Shown: one piece after another, positions 45,190 through 54,141 of the stretch | How the letters are laid out: each line of letters opens with the position of its first letter | How positions within the stretch are numbered: the stretch's first letter is position 1 | NCBI RefSeq assembly: GCF_030718205.1 | Contig: NZ_JAUZQF010000008.1 | Coordinates: 248,001 to 312,000 of the forward strand | Source of the DNA: Nonomuraea turcica | GTDB taxonomy: Bacteria; Actinomycetota; Actinomycetes; Streptosporangiales; Streptosporangiaceae | Direction: 5' to 3' | DNA length: 64,000 nt | The notes under the pieces: generated by a model | What the model was told of the DNA's origin: nothing | What the model saw: only the letters and a program-made list of their open reading frames with translations | Database searches by the model: none | Made by a program: the position numbers and the translations under genes

Positions 45190-45630
45190 ATGCTTTCGCC
45201 CCGCCGACTGGCAGCGACCGGCGCACTCCTCTCGGCCCTGGTCGCCGGTGTGCTCGTCGTCCTCGTCCTCGCCGACCTGATCTCGCTGGGCGCGGCGGCG
45301 GCCGCGGCCGCGTTCCTGGTCGCGCTGGTGGCCCTCGCGTTCCTGGTGCTCATCGTGCGCCGGGTCGACGGCAAGGCCCACCGCATCGACCTGCGGATCA
45401 AGAAGTACGAGACCGAGCTGGCCCGCACCACCACCGCCCTCAAGAACCTCGACACCAGGCTGGACCTGCTGGTGCGGGCCGTGGAGGATTCGGCGGCACG
45501 GCGTGCCGACGACCTCGGCGCGATCCTGGCCTCGCTCGGCGAGGACCGGGTCAACGCCATGGTGCGGGCGCGTGAGCTGGAGGAACTACGCGAAGAGGTC
45601 CGCGCGCTGGCCAAGGACGTCGCCGTATGA
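45190..45630 (+). CDS. Two-helix membrane protein with cytoplasmic coiled coil
   Basis: 146 residues from ATG 45190 (AAAGG upstream). Two hydrophobic segments near residues 10-30 (GALLSALVAGVLVVLVLADL) and 36-57 (AAFLVALVALAFLVLIV), then about 85 residues of charged heptad-like helix (LRIKKYETELARTTTALKNL). No family recognised. It overlaps the next glycosyltransferase gene by ATGA and opens a run of four coupled genes. The tail may anchor the coiled-coil glycosyltransferases at the membrane (inference). Confidence 0.8.
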   Translation: MLSPRRLAATGALLSALVAGVLVVLVLADLISLGAAAAAAAFLVALVALAFLVLIVRRVDGKAHRIDLRIKKYETELARTTTALKNLDTRLDLLVRAVEDSAARRADDLGAILASLGEDRVNAMVRARELEELREEVRALAKDVAV

Positions 45631-47135
45631 CGAGCCGGGTCAGGCACAACGACTACGGCGTGCTGCGGCCGCCCGCGATCGGGGTGTGGCAGCCCTCGCT
45701 GACCGTCTCCGTGGTCATCCCCGCCTACAACTGCGCGGAGCCGCTGAGCCGCATGGTCGAGGCGCTGGCGCGGCAGACGTACCCGGCCGAGCTCGTCGAG
45801 GTCGTCGTCGCCGACGACGGTAGCGAACCTCCGCTGGACGTGCCGGGAGCGCGGGTCGTCCGGGTGTCCGAGGGGTGGGGGCGCGGCGCGGCCCGGCAGA
45901 CCGGGCAGCTCGCGGCCGCCGGGGCGGTGATCCACTGGCTGGACTCGGACATGTTGCTGGCCGAGGACCATCTCGAGGCGCACATGCGCTGGCACCACCT
46001 CATCGACTACGCGGTGGTGATCGGCGATACGCGGTTCGTGGAGACTCCGGGCGAGGAGGGCGTCCAGTCCGCGTACACGAGGAAGACGCTCGAGTCGACG
46101 CGGCGGCTCAAGGACGCCGGATCCAGCGCGTACCTGCAGCACACGGGCGCGTCCAGCTCCGTGCGCGCCGACCTGCTGCGCGCGGCCGGAGGCGTGGACA
46201 CCGGGCTGAACATGGCCGAGGACACCGAGCTGGGCTACCGGCTGGCGCAGGCTGGGGCCGTGTTCATCCCCGACGCCGAGGCCAGGGCGTGGCATGTCGG
46301 GCCCTCCACCGTGATGTTGCGGGAGAAGGAGGTACACCGGCACAACTGGTCGTACCTGGGCGATTTGATCCCCGATCTCCGCTGGCTGCGTAACCACCCG
46401 CGCCGGCACTGGCTCGTGCCGTACCTGCGGGTGGTCGTGACGGCCACGACGTACGAGCAGACGCGGGCGAGCGTGGACTCGGCACTCGCCGGGACCCTGA
46501 CGGACGCCGCCGTCACACTCGTCGGGCCTTGGGGCAAGCTGACCGGCGAACGCCGGGCCAACCTCGACGACCCCCTGCTCGACCTGCGTCTTCTGCACAA
46601 TTTGTACGCGCACGAGCCGCGCGTCGTGTTCGCGGAGAGCGTACCCAGCTCCGCCGCCCCCTCCCCCTTCCTGCTGCATCTCCCGACCGGATGGGTGCTG
46701 GGCGCCGACACGCTGGCCAAGCTGGTACGGCACGCCGACAAGGACCTGCTCGGGCTCGTGAGCGTGGCGCTGACGGAAGGTCAGCACGGCGTCGTCGCCG
46801 CCCGGCTGGAGCGCACGGCCGCCTTCTCCCGAGCCGCCCTCTTCGACGGCCGGCCCGATGACCTGGTGGACGAGATGTACGGGTCCGAGTGGGTCAGCGG
46901 GAGCGAGTACGACTTCGCGACCGCGGAAGAGGCCGAGCCGCTGACCGGAGACGCGGCCAAGTGGCGGACGCTGGCGAGCCGGCGACAGGGGGAGATCAAG
47001 GCGCTGCAGGGTGAGGTGGCGCGGCTGAAGGCCGAGGTCGAGCGGCTGTCGGCGGCCGCCACGCCCCAGCCTGCCGAAAGCGGTGGGCGAGGGCCGTTGA
47101 GCTCGCTGATCAGGCACCTGCGGAGCGCCGGATGA
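45627..47135 (+). CDS. Family 2 glycosyltransferase with degenerate second domain and coiled coil (paralogue D)
   Basis: 502 residues. Marker RHNDYGVLRPP, core LTVSVVIPAYNCAEPL, VADDGS, HWLDSDMLL near residue 106, acid/base AEDTELGYRLAQAGAVF intact. Second domain: YLRVVVTATTYEQTRAS, VTLVGPWGKL, FLLHLPTGWVLGADTLAKL, with PTG where an active GT-A would have DxD. The tail WRTLASRRQGEIKALQGEV is a coiled coil. Coupled at both ends by ATGA overlaps. Confidence 0.87.
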   Translation: MTSRVRHNDYGVLRPPAIGVWQPSLTVSVVIPAYNCAEPLSRMVEALARQTYPAELVEVVVADDGSEPPLDVPGARVVRVSEGWGRGAARQTGQLAAAGAVIHWLDSDMLLAEDHLEAHMRWHHLIDYAVVIGDTRFVETPGEEGVQSAYTRKTLESTRRLKDAGSSAYLQHTGASSSVRADLLRAAGGVDTGLNMAEDTELGYRLAQAGAVFIPDAEARAWHVGPSTVMLREKEVHRHNWSYLGDLIPDLRWLRNHPRRHWLVPYLRVVVTATTYEQTRASVDSALAGTLTDAAVTLVGPWGKLTGERRANLDDPLLDLRLLHNLYAHEPRVVFAESVPSSAAPSPFLLHLPTGWVLGADTLAKLVRHADKDLLGLVSVALTEGQHGVVAARLERTAAFSRAALFDGRPDDLVDEMYGSEWVSGSEYDFATAEEAEPLTGDAAKWRTLASRRQGEIKALQGEVARLKAEVERLSAAATPQPAESGGRGPLSSLIRHLRSAG

Positions 47136-49642
47136 TCCCCGAGTTGCTGGCGGAGTTGCGTGGGGCTCGCGTGTTCTTCGCCGGGATCGACGACGTCGAC
47201 CCGATCTACGCCGCCGCGGCCGACGGCTCCGTCGCGGCGGGCCGCTCTAGCGCGGCAGGCGGGTCTGGCGCGGCCAGCGGGTCCTTGGAGGGCGGCCGGA
47301 GTGTGGTCGTCGATCTCGATCGTGATCTGCTGGAGCCGGCCGTTGTGCCCGAGCCGGTGCGGGAGGTCCTCGTGCTGGCCAAGACGCCGGCCGACCTGCG
47401 GCGCATCGCCACACTGCACAAGCTGCTGCCGCAGGCCGAGCGGGTGGTGGTGGCGGTGCTCGACACGCCTGCCTCCCATCCGGCGCCCGTGCCGACGCCG
47501 ACGCCGGCGCACCGGTGGCGGTCGCTGACCGATCTACGGGTGTACCAGCCCAAGAACCGCGTCTGGGTGGTGGACGCCCGTTTCTCTGCGCCCACGCCTT
47601 CCGGTCGTACCGTGGCGGCCACGGCGCGGGCGTTCGCCGGGCACCGGCTGGACGTGATCACCGCGCCCGCGGCCGCGATCGCGGGCGTCGGGGCGGCCGA
47701 CTGGCGGCCGGGCGACCCGAACGCGACGCCTACCGAGATCACGGGGCCCGTCCCCGGGCGGGTCGGCGCGCCGGGCAGCGACATGGTCCTGCGCACGATC
47801 GGCGGCCCCGGCCACCGTTCCACCCCGCTCCCGTCGGCCGGACGCGCCGACGGGACGCACGCCCCTGGGAGGGGCGCCACCGCCCCAGCCTGCCAGGCGG
47901 CCCCCACAGAGGCCGACGCCGTCGCACCGGCCGCGGGCACCAGCGGCGCCGCCCAGCCCAACGTGGCGACCACGCCGGCCGACGGCACGGTCGGGGCCGG
48001 AGGGGCCGAGCAGGTGGAATCGGCCCGATCGGCTGAGGACTCTGCCCCTGTCCAGCACGCCGAAGACCCCAGCCCGAACGGGCACGCCCGCGGCGCTGAC
48101 ACGCACGGCCACGCCCGCAGCAGAGACACCCACGGCCACGCTGGCAGCAGGGACACGCACAGCCACGCCGGCAGCACCGACACGCACGGCCACGCCTGCG
48201 GCACGGACACGCACGGCCACGGCCGAGGCCCGGACACCGACGGCCAGGCCCGAGGCGCGGACACTGACGGCCAGCGTCGGGGCGCGGACACCGACGGGCG
48301 GGGCCGAGGCGCGGACGCGTGGGTGGAGGAGGCTGGGCTGGTCGAGTGGGCGGGGGATGAGACGCCCATCGAGCGGCCGACGATTCAGGCGGCCAGCTGG
48401 GAGCGCCTCGGCCGCCCCGGAATGGCCGATTCGCCGCTGGCCGATCCCGACGTGCTCGGCGAGCCCTCGATGATCCCCCCGGTGGACGAGCGCCTGGTCA
48501 ACCCCATGGGTTTCGTGACGACCCCCTCCCGGGGCATGGCGTCCCTGGCCGAGCGGGACGGCCGGTGGTCCGTGGTGCTGGATGGGAAGGTCGTGACGTC
48601 GTTCGCCGAGTCCGGCGGCGTCACCGACGCGGACGTGGCCAGGCTGCGCCAGATCCGCGGCGTCGAGGTGGACTGGCGGCACGCGCACAGCGGCCCGCTG
48701 ACCGCCGTACGCGTGCTGGCCGGACTGTCCGCCGCCGGCGTGCCCCTGGTGGCGGCCACGGTGCCGCGCTGGGCCGGCGCACTCGGCAAGGAGGTCATCG
48801 AGCTCATCGGGCGCTGCCCGGACCTCACCGACGAGCTCCGGAGGGAGGAGCACAGCATCCGCCTGCGCCGGGCGGCCCTGCGTACCCACGGGGTGGCCGC
48901 CAGGTGGGAGCAGCTCGGCGCGCCCGCCCCCGCTCCCCCGCTCACGTCGGTGCTGCTGGCGACCCGCCGTACCGACATGGTCGCCTTCGCCCTCGACCAG
49001 ATCTCCCGCCAGCGTGACGTGCAGCTCGAGGTGATCCTGGCCCTGCACGGGGTGCCGAAGGGCCATCCGGATGTGGCGCCCGCGATCGCGGCGTACGAGG
49101 GCCCGCTCACCGTGTACGAGGCCGACCACCAGGCAGTGTTCGGAAAGGTGCTGAACGAGGCGGCCGCGAGGGCGTCGGGCTCGTTCCTGCTGAAGATGGA
49201 CGACGACGACTGGTACGGCCCCGACTTCCTGTCCGATCTGCTGCTGGCGCACTCGTACTCGGGCGCGCAGGTGGTCGGCACGGTGCCGGAGTTCGTCTAC
49301 TTGTCCTCCATCGACGTCACCGTGCACCGCAAGCAGATCACCGAGCAGATCACCAGCTTCATCGCCGGCGGCACGATTCTGGTGGAGCGCTCGGCGTTCC
49401 AGGCGGTGGGCGGGTTCCGGCCGTTGCGGCGCTCGGTGGACACCCAGTTTCAGGAGGCGCTGCAGGCGGCCGGCGGCCAGATCTACCGGACCCATGGGCT
49501 GGGTTACATCTTGCGCAGGGGCCCGGCGGCCAATCACACGTGGCAGGAGCCGATCGGCACGTTCCTGCAGCGCAACAGGCGGCAGTGGCGCGGCTTCCGC
49601 CCGAACGCCCTCATGGAGCTGGACGGGAGCCTGCGCCCATGA
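47132..49642 (+). CDS. Fusion: N-terminal unknown domain, His/Asp repeat linker, DDDD-type glycosyltransferase (paralogue E)
   Basis: 836 residues. Residues 1-180 form an alpha/beta domain (VVVDLDRDLLE, VREVLVLAKTPADLRRIA, VVVAVLDTP) with no clear family. Residues 200-400 are disordered and include eight 9-residue units starting DTHGHxR and ending as DTDGxxRGA. From about 450 on it matches paralogue C over its full length: MGFVTTPSRGMASL, LRREEHSIRLRR, FGKVLNEAAARASG, KMDDDDWYGPDFLSDLL near residue 689, IAGGTILV and THGLGYILRRG. The catalytic half looks intact. Coupled by ATGA to its neighbours. Confidence 0.85.
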   Translation: MIPELLAELRGARVFFAGIDDVDPIYAAAADGSVAAGRSSAAGGSGAASGSLEGGRSVVVDLDRDLLEPAVVPEPVREVLVLAKTPADLRRIATLHKLLPQAERVVVAVLDTPASHPAPVPTPTPAHRWRSLTDLRVYQPKNRVWVVDARFSAPTPSGRTVAATARAFAGHRLDVITAPAAAIAGVGAADWRPGDPNATPTEITGPVPGRVGAPGSDMVLRTIGGPGHRSTPLPSAGRADGTHAPGRGATAPACQAAPTEADAVAPAAGTSGAAQPNVATTPADGTVGAGGAEQVESARSAEDSAPVQHAEDPSPNGHARGADTHGHARSRDTHGHAGSRDTHSHAGSTDTHGHACGTDTHGHGRGPDTDGQARGADTDGQRRGADTDGRGRGADAWVEEAGLVEWAGDETPIERPTIQAASWERLGRPGMADSPLADPDVLGEPSMIPPVDERLVNPMGFVTTPSRGMASLAERDGRWSVVLDGKVVTSFAESGGVTDADVARLRQIRGVEVDWRHAHSGPLTAVRVLAGLSAAGVPLVAATVPRWAGALGKEVIELIGRCPDLTDELRREEHSIRLRRAALRTHGVAARWEQLGAPAPAPPLTSVLLATRRTDMVAFALDQISRQRDVQLEVILALHGVPKGHPDVAPAIAAYEGPLTVYEADHQAVFGKVLNEAAARASGSFLLKMDDDDWYGPDFLSDLLLAHSYSGAQVVGTVPEFVYLSSIDVTVHRKQITEQITSFIAGGTILVERSAFQAVGGFRPLRRSVDTQFQEALQAAGGQIYRTHGLGYILRRGPAANHTWQEPIGTFLQRNRRQWRGFRPNALMELDGSLRP
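48098..48313. repeat. 27-bp tandem repeats encoding a 9-residue His/Asp unit
   Basis: Eight units in the linker of the 836-residue protein. The first five are of the DTHGH or DTHSH type with paired histidines; the last three change to DTDGQ or DTDGR. In-frame throughout. Confidence 0.88.
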
Positions 49643-51309
49643 TTCCTCGGATCCCCCACAACGACTTCGGCGTGCTCGCCCCTCCCGCCCTGGGCGCGTG
49701 GGAGCCGGCACTGACCGTGACGGTCGTCATCCCCGCCCACGACCGCCAGGAGACCCTGGACCTGACCCTGGCCGCCCTCGCGGCCCAGAGTTACCCCGAG
49801 CATCTCCTCGACGTCATCGTCGTGGACGACGGCAGCGCCACCCCGCTCCGCCTCCCCGACCTCACCCCGGCGAAAACGAAGCTGATCTCCAGCCCGCCGG
49901 GCGGCTGGGGCCGGGCGTGGGCCGTGCAGGCTGGCCTGGACGCCGCGACCGGCGAGGTGGTGTTCGTCCTGGACGCCGACATGGTGCCGCACCGCCGACA
50001 CGTGGAGGCTCAGCTCCGCTGGCACCACCTGGCCCCGTACGTGGTGGCGCTCGGCTGGATCGACTTCACCGCGCCCGGCGCGCTCCCCTCGCCCGAGCAG
50101 GTACGCGCGGCCGTGGAGTCCGGCGCGGAGGACGCCCTCTTCCCGCTGTCCGCCCACCGGCACGACTGGGCCGAGAAGATCATTCACGATTACGACAGCC
50201 TCCGTAGCGCGCCCAGCTCGCTGGCGACCCGCATCCACGTGGGGGCAACGGTGTCGTACCCGGCGGCGCTGCTGCGCTCGATCGGCGGCATGGACACGGC
50301 GCTCGTCCTGGCGGAGGACACGGAGCTCGGCTACCGCCTCACCCAGGCGGGCGCGGTCTTCGTCCCCGACCCGGAGTCCAGGGCCTGGCATATCGGCCTG
50401 CCCACGGCGATGCGCGACTTCGCGGCGCTGAAGCGCTACAACGACCCGTACGTCGCCGACCGCGTCCCCTACCGCCGCTACCTGCGCACGGACTCCGGCC
50501 GGCAGTGGCGGGTGCAGTATGTGGACGCCACGGTGCCGTCAGGCTCGTACGAGGACGTCCGGGCCACCGTCGACGCCCTGCTGGCGTCCTCGATCCCCGA
50601 CGTGGGGGTCACGATCATCGGGCCGTGGCAATCCCTGACCGGGGACCGCCGCTCCCCGCTCCAGGACCCGGACCTCGACCTGCGCCTCATCCACGCCACC
50701 TTCGAGCACGACCCGCGCGTCAGCCTGGCGGCGTCCCCGGCCCTCACCGGCGCCCCGTTCCGCCTCCAGCTGCCCGCTGGCTGGGTGGCGTCGGAGGACA
50801 CGCTGGAGCGCCTGGTCGCGTACATGGAGGAGCACGACTCGGGCAGGCTCTACATCGCCCTGGAGGAGACCGCGGAGGGTGTGACCGTGGCCCGTCTGGA
50901 CCGCACGGCCGCCCTGTCGAGGGCCGCCCTGGTGGTCACCGGGGACGACGACGAGGACGACCTGATCGACGCCCTGTTCGGCGTGGAATGGGTGGACGGC
51001 GAGACCTGGGGCTTCAAACGCCGCCCGGCCGTCTATCCGCCGCGCAGGAAGCCGCTCTCTCCGGTGGCCAAGCTCACGGCCGCGCACGAGAAGGAGATCG
51101 CCCTCTACCGCAAGCGGGTGGCCGCCCTCCGCGTCGAGATCGGGCAGCTGAAGCGGGAAACAGGCAAGAACGGTAGGGACGCGGCCCGCTGGCGCGAGAA
51201 AGCCGAGGCCTGGCGCCGCGAGGCGGTCCGTCTGGCCCGCGAACAGAACCGCACCGTGCTCAAACGAGCCGTCCGCCGCGTCCGCAACCTGGCCTTCCCG
51301 GACGCCTGA
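49639..51309 (+). CDS. Family 2 glycosyltransferase with degenerate second domain and coiled coil (paralogue F)
   Basis: 556 residues from ATG 49639, overlapping the upstream stop as ATGA. Marker PHNDFGVLAPPALGAW, core LTVTVVIPAHDRQETL, VVDDGS, FVLDADMV near residue 112, acid/base AEDTELGYRLTQAG intact. Second domain: YVDATVPSGSYEDVRAT, VTIIGPWQSL, FRLQLPAGWVASEDTLERL (DxD lost). The last 90 residues are a strongly basic coiled coil (AAHEKEIALYRKRVAAL). Last gene of the coupled run; converges on hom with 38 bp between. Confidence 0.87.
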   Translation: MIPRIPHNDFGVLAPPALGAWEPALTVTVVIPAHDRQETLDLTLAALAAQSYPEHLLDVIVVDDGSATPLRLPDLTPAKTKLISSPPGGWGRAWAVQAGLDAATGEVVFVLDADMVPHRRHVEAQLRWHHLAPYVVALGWIDFTAPGALPSPEQVRAAVESGAEDALFPLSAHRHDWAEKIIHDYDSLRSAPSSLATRIHVGATVSYPAALLRSIGGMDTALVLAEDTELGYRLTQAGAVFVPDPESRAWHIGLPTAMRDFAALKRYNDPYVADRVPYRRYLRTDSGRQWRVQYVDATVPSGSYEDVRATVDALLASSIPDVGVTIIGPWQSLTGDRRSPLQDPDLDLRLIHATFEHDPRVSLAASPALTGAPFRLQLPAGWVASEDTLERLVAYMEEHDSGRLYIALEETAEGVTVARLDRTAALSRAALVVTGDDDEDDLIDALFGVEWVDGETWGFKRRPAVYPPRRKPLSPVAKLTAAHEKEIALYRKRVAALRVEIGQLKRETGKNGRDAARWREKAEAWRREAVRLAREQNRTVLKRAVRRVRNLAFPDA

Positions 51310-51347
51310 TAGCGGATCGCTTCGCAGGGCCTCCGTTTCGCCGATGT

Positions 51348-52637
51348 CTAGTCGTCGCCCTCTACGCGCATCACGCTGGCGACGGCGCGGACGATGTCCA
51401 GCTCCCGCAGCCCCTCCATCGTCGCCGACAGCGCCGCGTCGGTGGCGCGGTGGGTGACGATGACCAGCTGGGCGTCGTCACCGTGCCCCTCCTGACGCAC
51501 GGTCTGGATCGACACGTCGTGCTTGGCGAACAACTCCGCCACGCGCGCCAGCACACCGGGCTTGTCGGCCACATCGAGCGCCACGTGGCAGCGCGTGACG
51601 GTCTCGCCCATGGGGTGCACGGCCAGGTCCGCGTACGTCGACTCCTCGGGCCCGCGGGTGCCGGCCAGGCGGTTGCGGCCGACGGCCACGATGTCGCCGA
51701 GCACGGCGGAGGCCGTGGGAGCGCCGCCGGCGCCCTTGCCGTAGAACATCAGCTGACCCGCCGACTCCGCCTCCACGAAGACCGCGTTGTACGCCTCCCG
51801 CACCCCGGCCAGCGGATGCGTCCGGGGAATCATGGCCGGGTGCACCCGCACCCCGAACGAGCGGCCGTCGTCGGAGCGGGCGCAGATGGCCAGCAGCTTG
51901 ATGACGTAGCCCATGGCCTTGGCCGAGGCCACGTCGGTGGCGGTGATCTCGGTGATGCCCTCCCGGTGCACATCGGCGGCCGGCACGCGGCTGTGGAAGG
52001 CGAGACCGGCGAGGATGGCGGCCTTGGCGGCGGCGTCGAAGCCCTCGACGTCGGCCGTCGGGTCGGCCTCGGCGTAGCCGAGGGTCTGCGCCTCCTCCAG
52101 GGCGTCGGTGAACGACGCGCCCGTGGAGTCCATCTTGTCGAGGATGTAGTTGGTGGTGCCGTTGACGATGCCCAGCACCCGCTTGACGTGGTCGCCGGCG
52201 AGGGACTCGCGCAGCGGCCGCAGCAGCGGGATGGCCCCGGCGACGCTGGCCTCGAAGTAGAGGTCGCCGTTGCCCTTCCTGGCGGCCTCGTGCAGAGTGG
52301 TGCCGTCCTCGGCCAGCAGGGCCTTGTTGGCGGTCACCACGGACTTGCCCTTGGACAGGGCGGAGACGATCAGCGAGCGGGCGGGTTCGATGCCCCCGAT
52401 GACCTCGACGACGATGTCCACGTCGTCGCGGGCGACCAGCGCCTCGGCGTCGGTGGTGAACAGCGCCGGGTCCACGTCCACGTCGCGTTTGCGGCCGAGG
52501 CGGCGCACGGCGACCCCGGCCAGCTCCAGCGGCGCCCCGACGCGTGCCGCCAGGTCGCCGGCCTGCTCGTGCATGAGCCTGATCACCTGCGAGCCGACGA
52601 CGCCGCAGCCCAGCAGAGCCACTTTCAGCGGTTTCAC
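51348..52637 (-). CDS. hom: Homoserine dehydrogenase
   Basis: 429 residues from GTG 52637, overlapping the lysA stop as GTGA. Reduces aspartate semialdehyde to homoserine. NAD(P) loop LLGCGVVGSQVIRLM, catalytic region GIVNGTTNYIL and EADPTADVEGFDAAAKAAIL with the Asp/Lys residues, and a C-terminal ACT domain (KPGVLARVAELFAKHDVSI) for feedback by threonine. Its natural partner thrC is not adjacent. Confidence 0.97.
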   Translation of the reverse strand: MKPLKVALLGCGVVGSQVIRLMHEQAGDLAARVGAPLELAGVAVRRLGRKRDVDVDPALFTTDAEALVARDDVDIVVEVIGGIEPARSLIVSALSKGKSVVTANKALLAEDGTTLHEAARKGNGDLYFEASVAGAIPLLRPLRESLAGDHVKRVLGIVNGTTNYILDKMDSTGASFTDALEEAQTLGYAEADPTADVEGFDAAAKAAILAGLAFHSRVPAADVHREGITEITATDVASAKAMGYVIKLLAICARSDDGRSFGVRVHPAMIPRTHPLAGVREAYNAVFVEAESAGQLMFYGKGAGGAPTASAVLGDIVAVGRNRLAGTRGPEESTYADLAVHPMGETVTRCHVALDVADKPGVLARVAELFAKHDVSIQTVRQEGHGDDAQLVIVTHRATDAALSATMEGLRELDIVRAVASVMRVEGDD

Positions 52638-54016
52638 AGCTGCCCCCTCAGAAGGTCGTCCTCGGTCTCACCCTGCACGATCACCCGCGCGGCGCCGCCG
52701 GAGACGGCCACCACGGCGGGCTTGAGCAGGTAGTTGTAGTTGCTGGCCAGCGATCGGCAGTAGGCGCCGGTCGCGGCCACGGCGATCAGGTCGCCCGGCG
52801 CGAGGTCGGCGGGGAAGTGGCAGTCGCGCACGATGATGTCGCCGCTCTCGCAGTGCTTGCCGACGAGGCGGCTGAGCATGGGCTCGGCAGTGCTCTCACG
52901 GCTGGCCAGCACGGCGGTGTATTCGGCGCCGTAGAGCGCGGTGCGGACGTTGTCGCTCATGCCGCCGTCGACGCTGACATAGGTGCGCAGCCCTTCGACG
53001 TCCTTGACGGTGCCGACCTCGTAGAGCGTGATGCCGCCTGGGCCGACGATGCCGCGGCCGGGCTCGACGGTCAGCCGGGGCACGGGCAGGCCCGCCTCCA
53101 CGCACACCTTGCTGACGATCTCGCGCAGCCCGTCGGCGAGCTCCTTGATGTCGGGCGCCTCGTCGCCTTCGACGTAGGCGATGCCGTAGCCGCCGCCGAG
53201 GTCCAGCTCGGGCAGGACCACGCCGTGCTCGTCCTTGATCTGCACGAGCAGCGCGGCCAGCCGCCGCGCGGCCACCTCGAACCCGCCCGTGTCGACGATC
53301 TGGGACCCGATGTGCGAGTGCAGACCGACGAGCTCGAGCTGCGGGAGCGCGAGGATGCGGTGCACGGCCTCCGCCGCGGTCCCGGCGTTGAGCGACAGGC
53401 CGAACTTCTGGTCGTCGTGCGCCGTCGCGATGAACTCGTGCGTGTGCGCCTCGACTCCGGTGGTCACCCGGATCATCACCTTGGGGCGCTTGCTCTGCTG
53501 CTCGGCGAGGTAGCCGAGCCTGGCGATCTCGTCGAAAGAGTCGACCACGATGTGCCCGACCCCGGCCTCCAGCGCCCTGGACAGCTCGGCGACGGACTTG
53601 TTGTTGCCGTGCATGGTGATCCGCTCGGGCGGGAAGCCGACGCTGAGGGCCACCGCCAGCTCGCCGCCGCTGGCCACGTCGAGCCCGAGGCCCTCGTCGT
53701 CCAGCCAGCGCACGATCTCCTTGCACAGGAACGCCTTGCCGGCGTAATGCACCTCCGAGCCGGCGAACGCCGTGGCGTAGTCGCGCATGCGCGAGCGCAC
53801 GTCGTCCTCGTCGAGGACGTAGAGCGGGGTGCCGTGGTCGCGGGCCAGGTCGCGGACGTCCACTCCGCCGACCGTGAGCGTGCCATCGGTCCGGGTCGAC
53901 GTTCGCGGCCAGATCGCGGGGTCGATCCGGTTGAGGTCGGCGGGCGCCTGCGGCGGGCGCTCGTGGGGCAGCATCTCGGCATGCCGGTCCCCGGCGGGAT
54001 GGACGAATCGGCTCAC
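52634..54016 (-). CDS. lysA: Diaminopimelate decarboxylase
   Basis: 460 residues from GTG 54016, matching the usual SRxxHPAGxRHAE start; earlier codons lack similarity. PLP enzyme making lysine from meso-diaminopimelate. PLP lysine in EVHYAGKAFLCKEI; GLHSHIGSQI, LDLGGGYGIAY, EPGRGIVGPGG and the partner-subunit CESGDIIVRD loop are present. Coupled to hom. Confidence 0.97.
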   Translation of the reverse strand: MSRFVHPAGDRHAEMLPHERPPQAPADLNRIDPAIWPRTSTRTDGTLTVGGVDVRDLARDHGTPLYVLDEDDVRSRMRDYATAFAGSEVHYAGKAFLCKEIVRWLDDEGLGLDVASGGELAVALSVGFPPERITMHGNNKSVAELSRALEAGVGHIVVDSFDEIARLGYLAEQQSKRPKVMIRVTTGVEAHTHEFIATAHDDQKFGLSLNAGTAAEAVHRILALPQLELVGLHSHIGSQIVDTGGFEVAARRLAALLVQIKDEHGVVLPELDLGGGYGIAYVEGDEAPDIKELADGLREIVSKVCVEAGLPVPRLTVEPGRGIVGPGGITLYEVGTVKDVEGLRTYVSVDGGMSDNVRTALYGAEYTAVLASRESTAEPMLSRLVGKHCESGDIIVRDCHFPADLAPGDLIAVAATGAYCRSLASNYNYLLKPAVVAVSGGAARVIVQGETEDDLLRGQL

Positions 54017-54141
54017 CCGATCGAGGCTATCGGAACCGCACCTACGCCATGACCCGCTGCCCACGTATCGAGACGCGATCAAGGGGTGATAGAGGAGATT
54101 TTTACGATTTTTCGCCGTTTAGCCGGATATTTTGCAAAACG

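Noticed and set aside
40474..51347. Mobile element carrying the glycosyltransferase island
   Set aside because: No integrase, transposase, tRNA target, or flanking direct/inverted repeats were found in the sequence.
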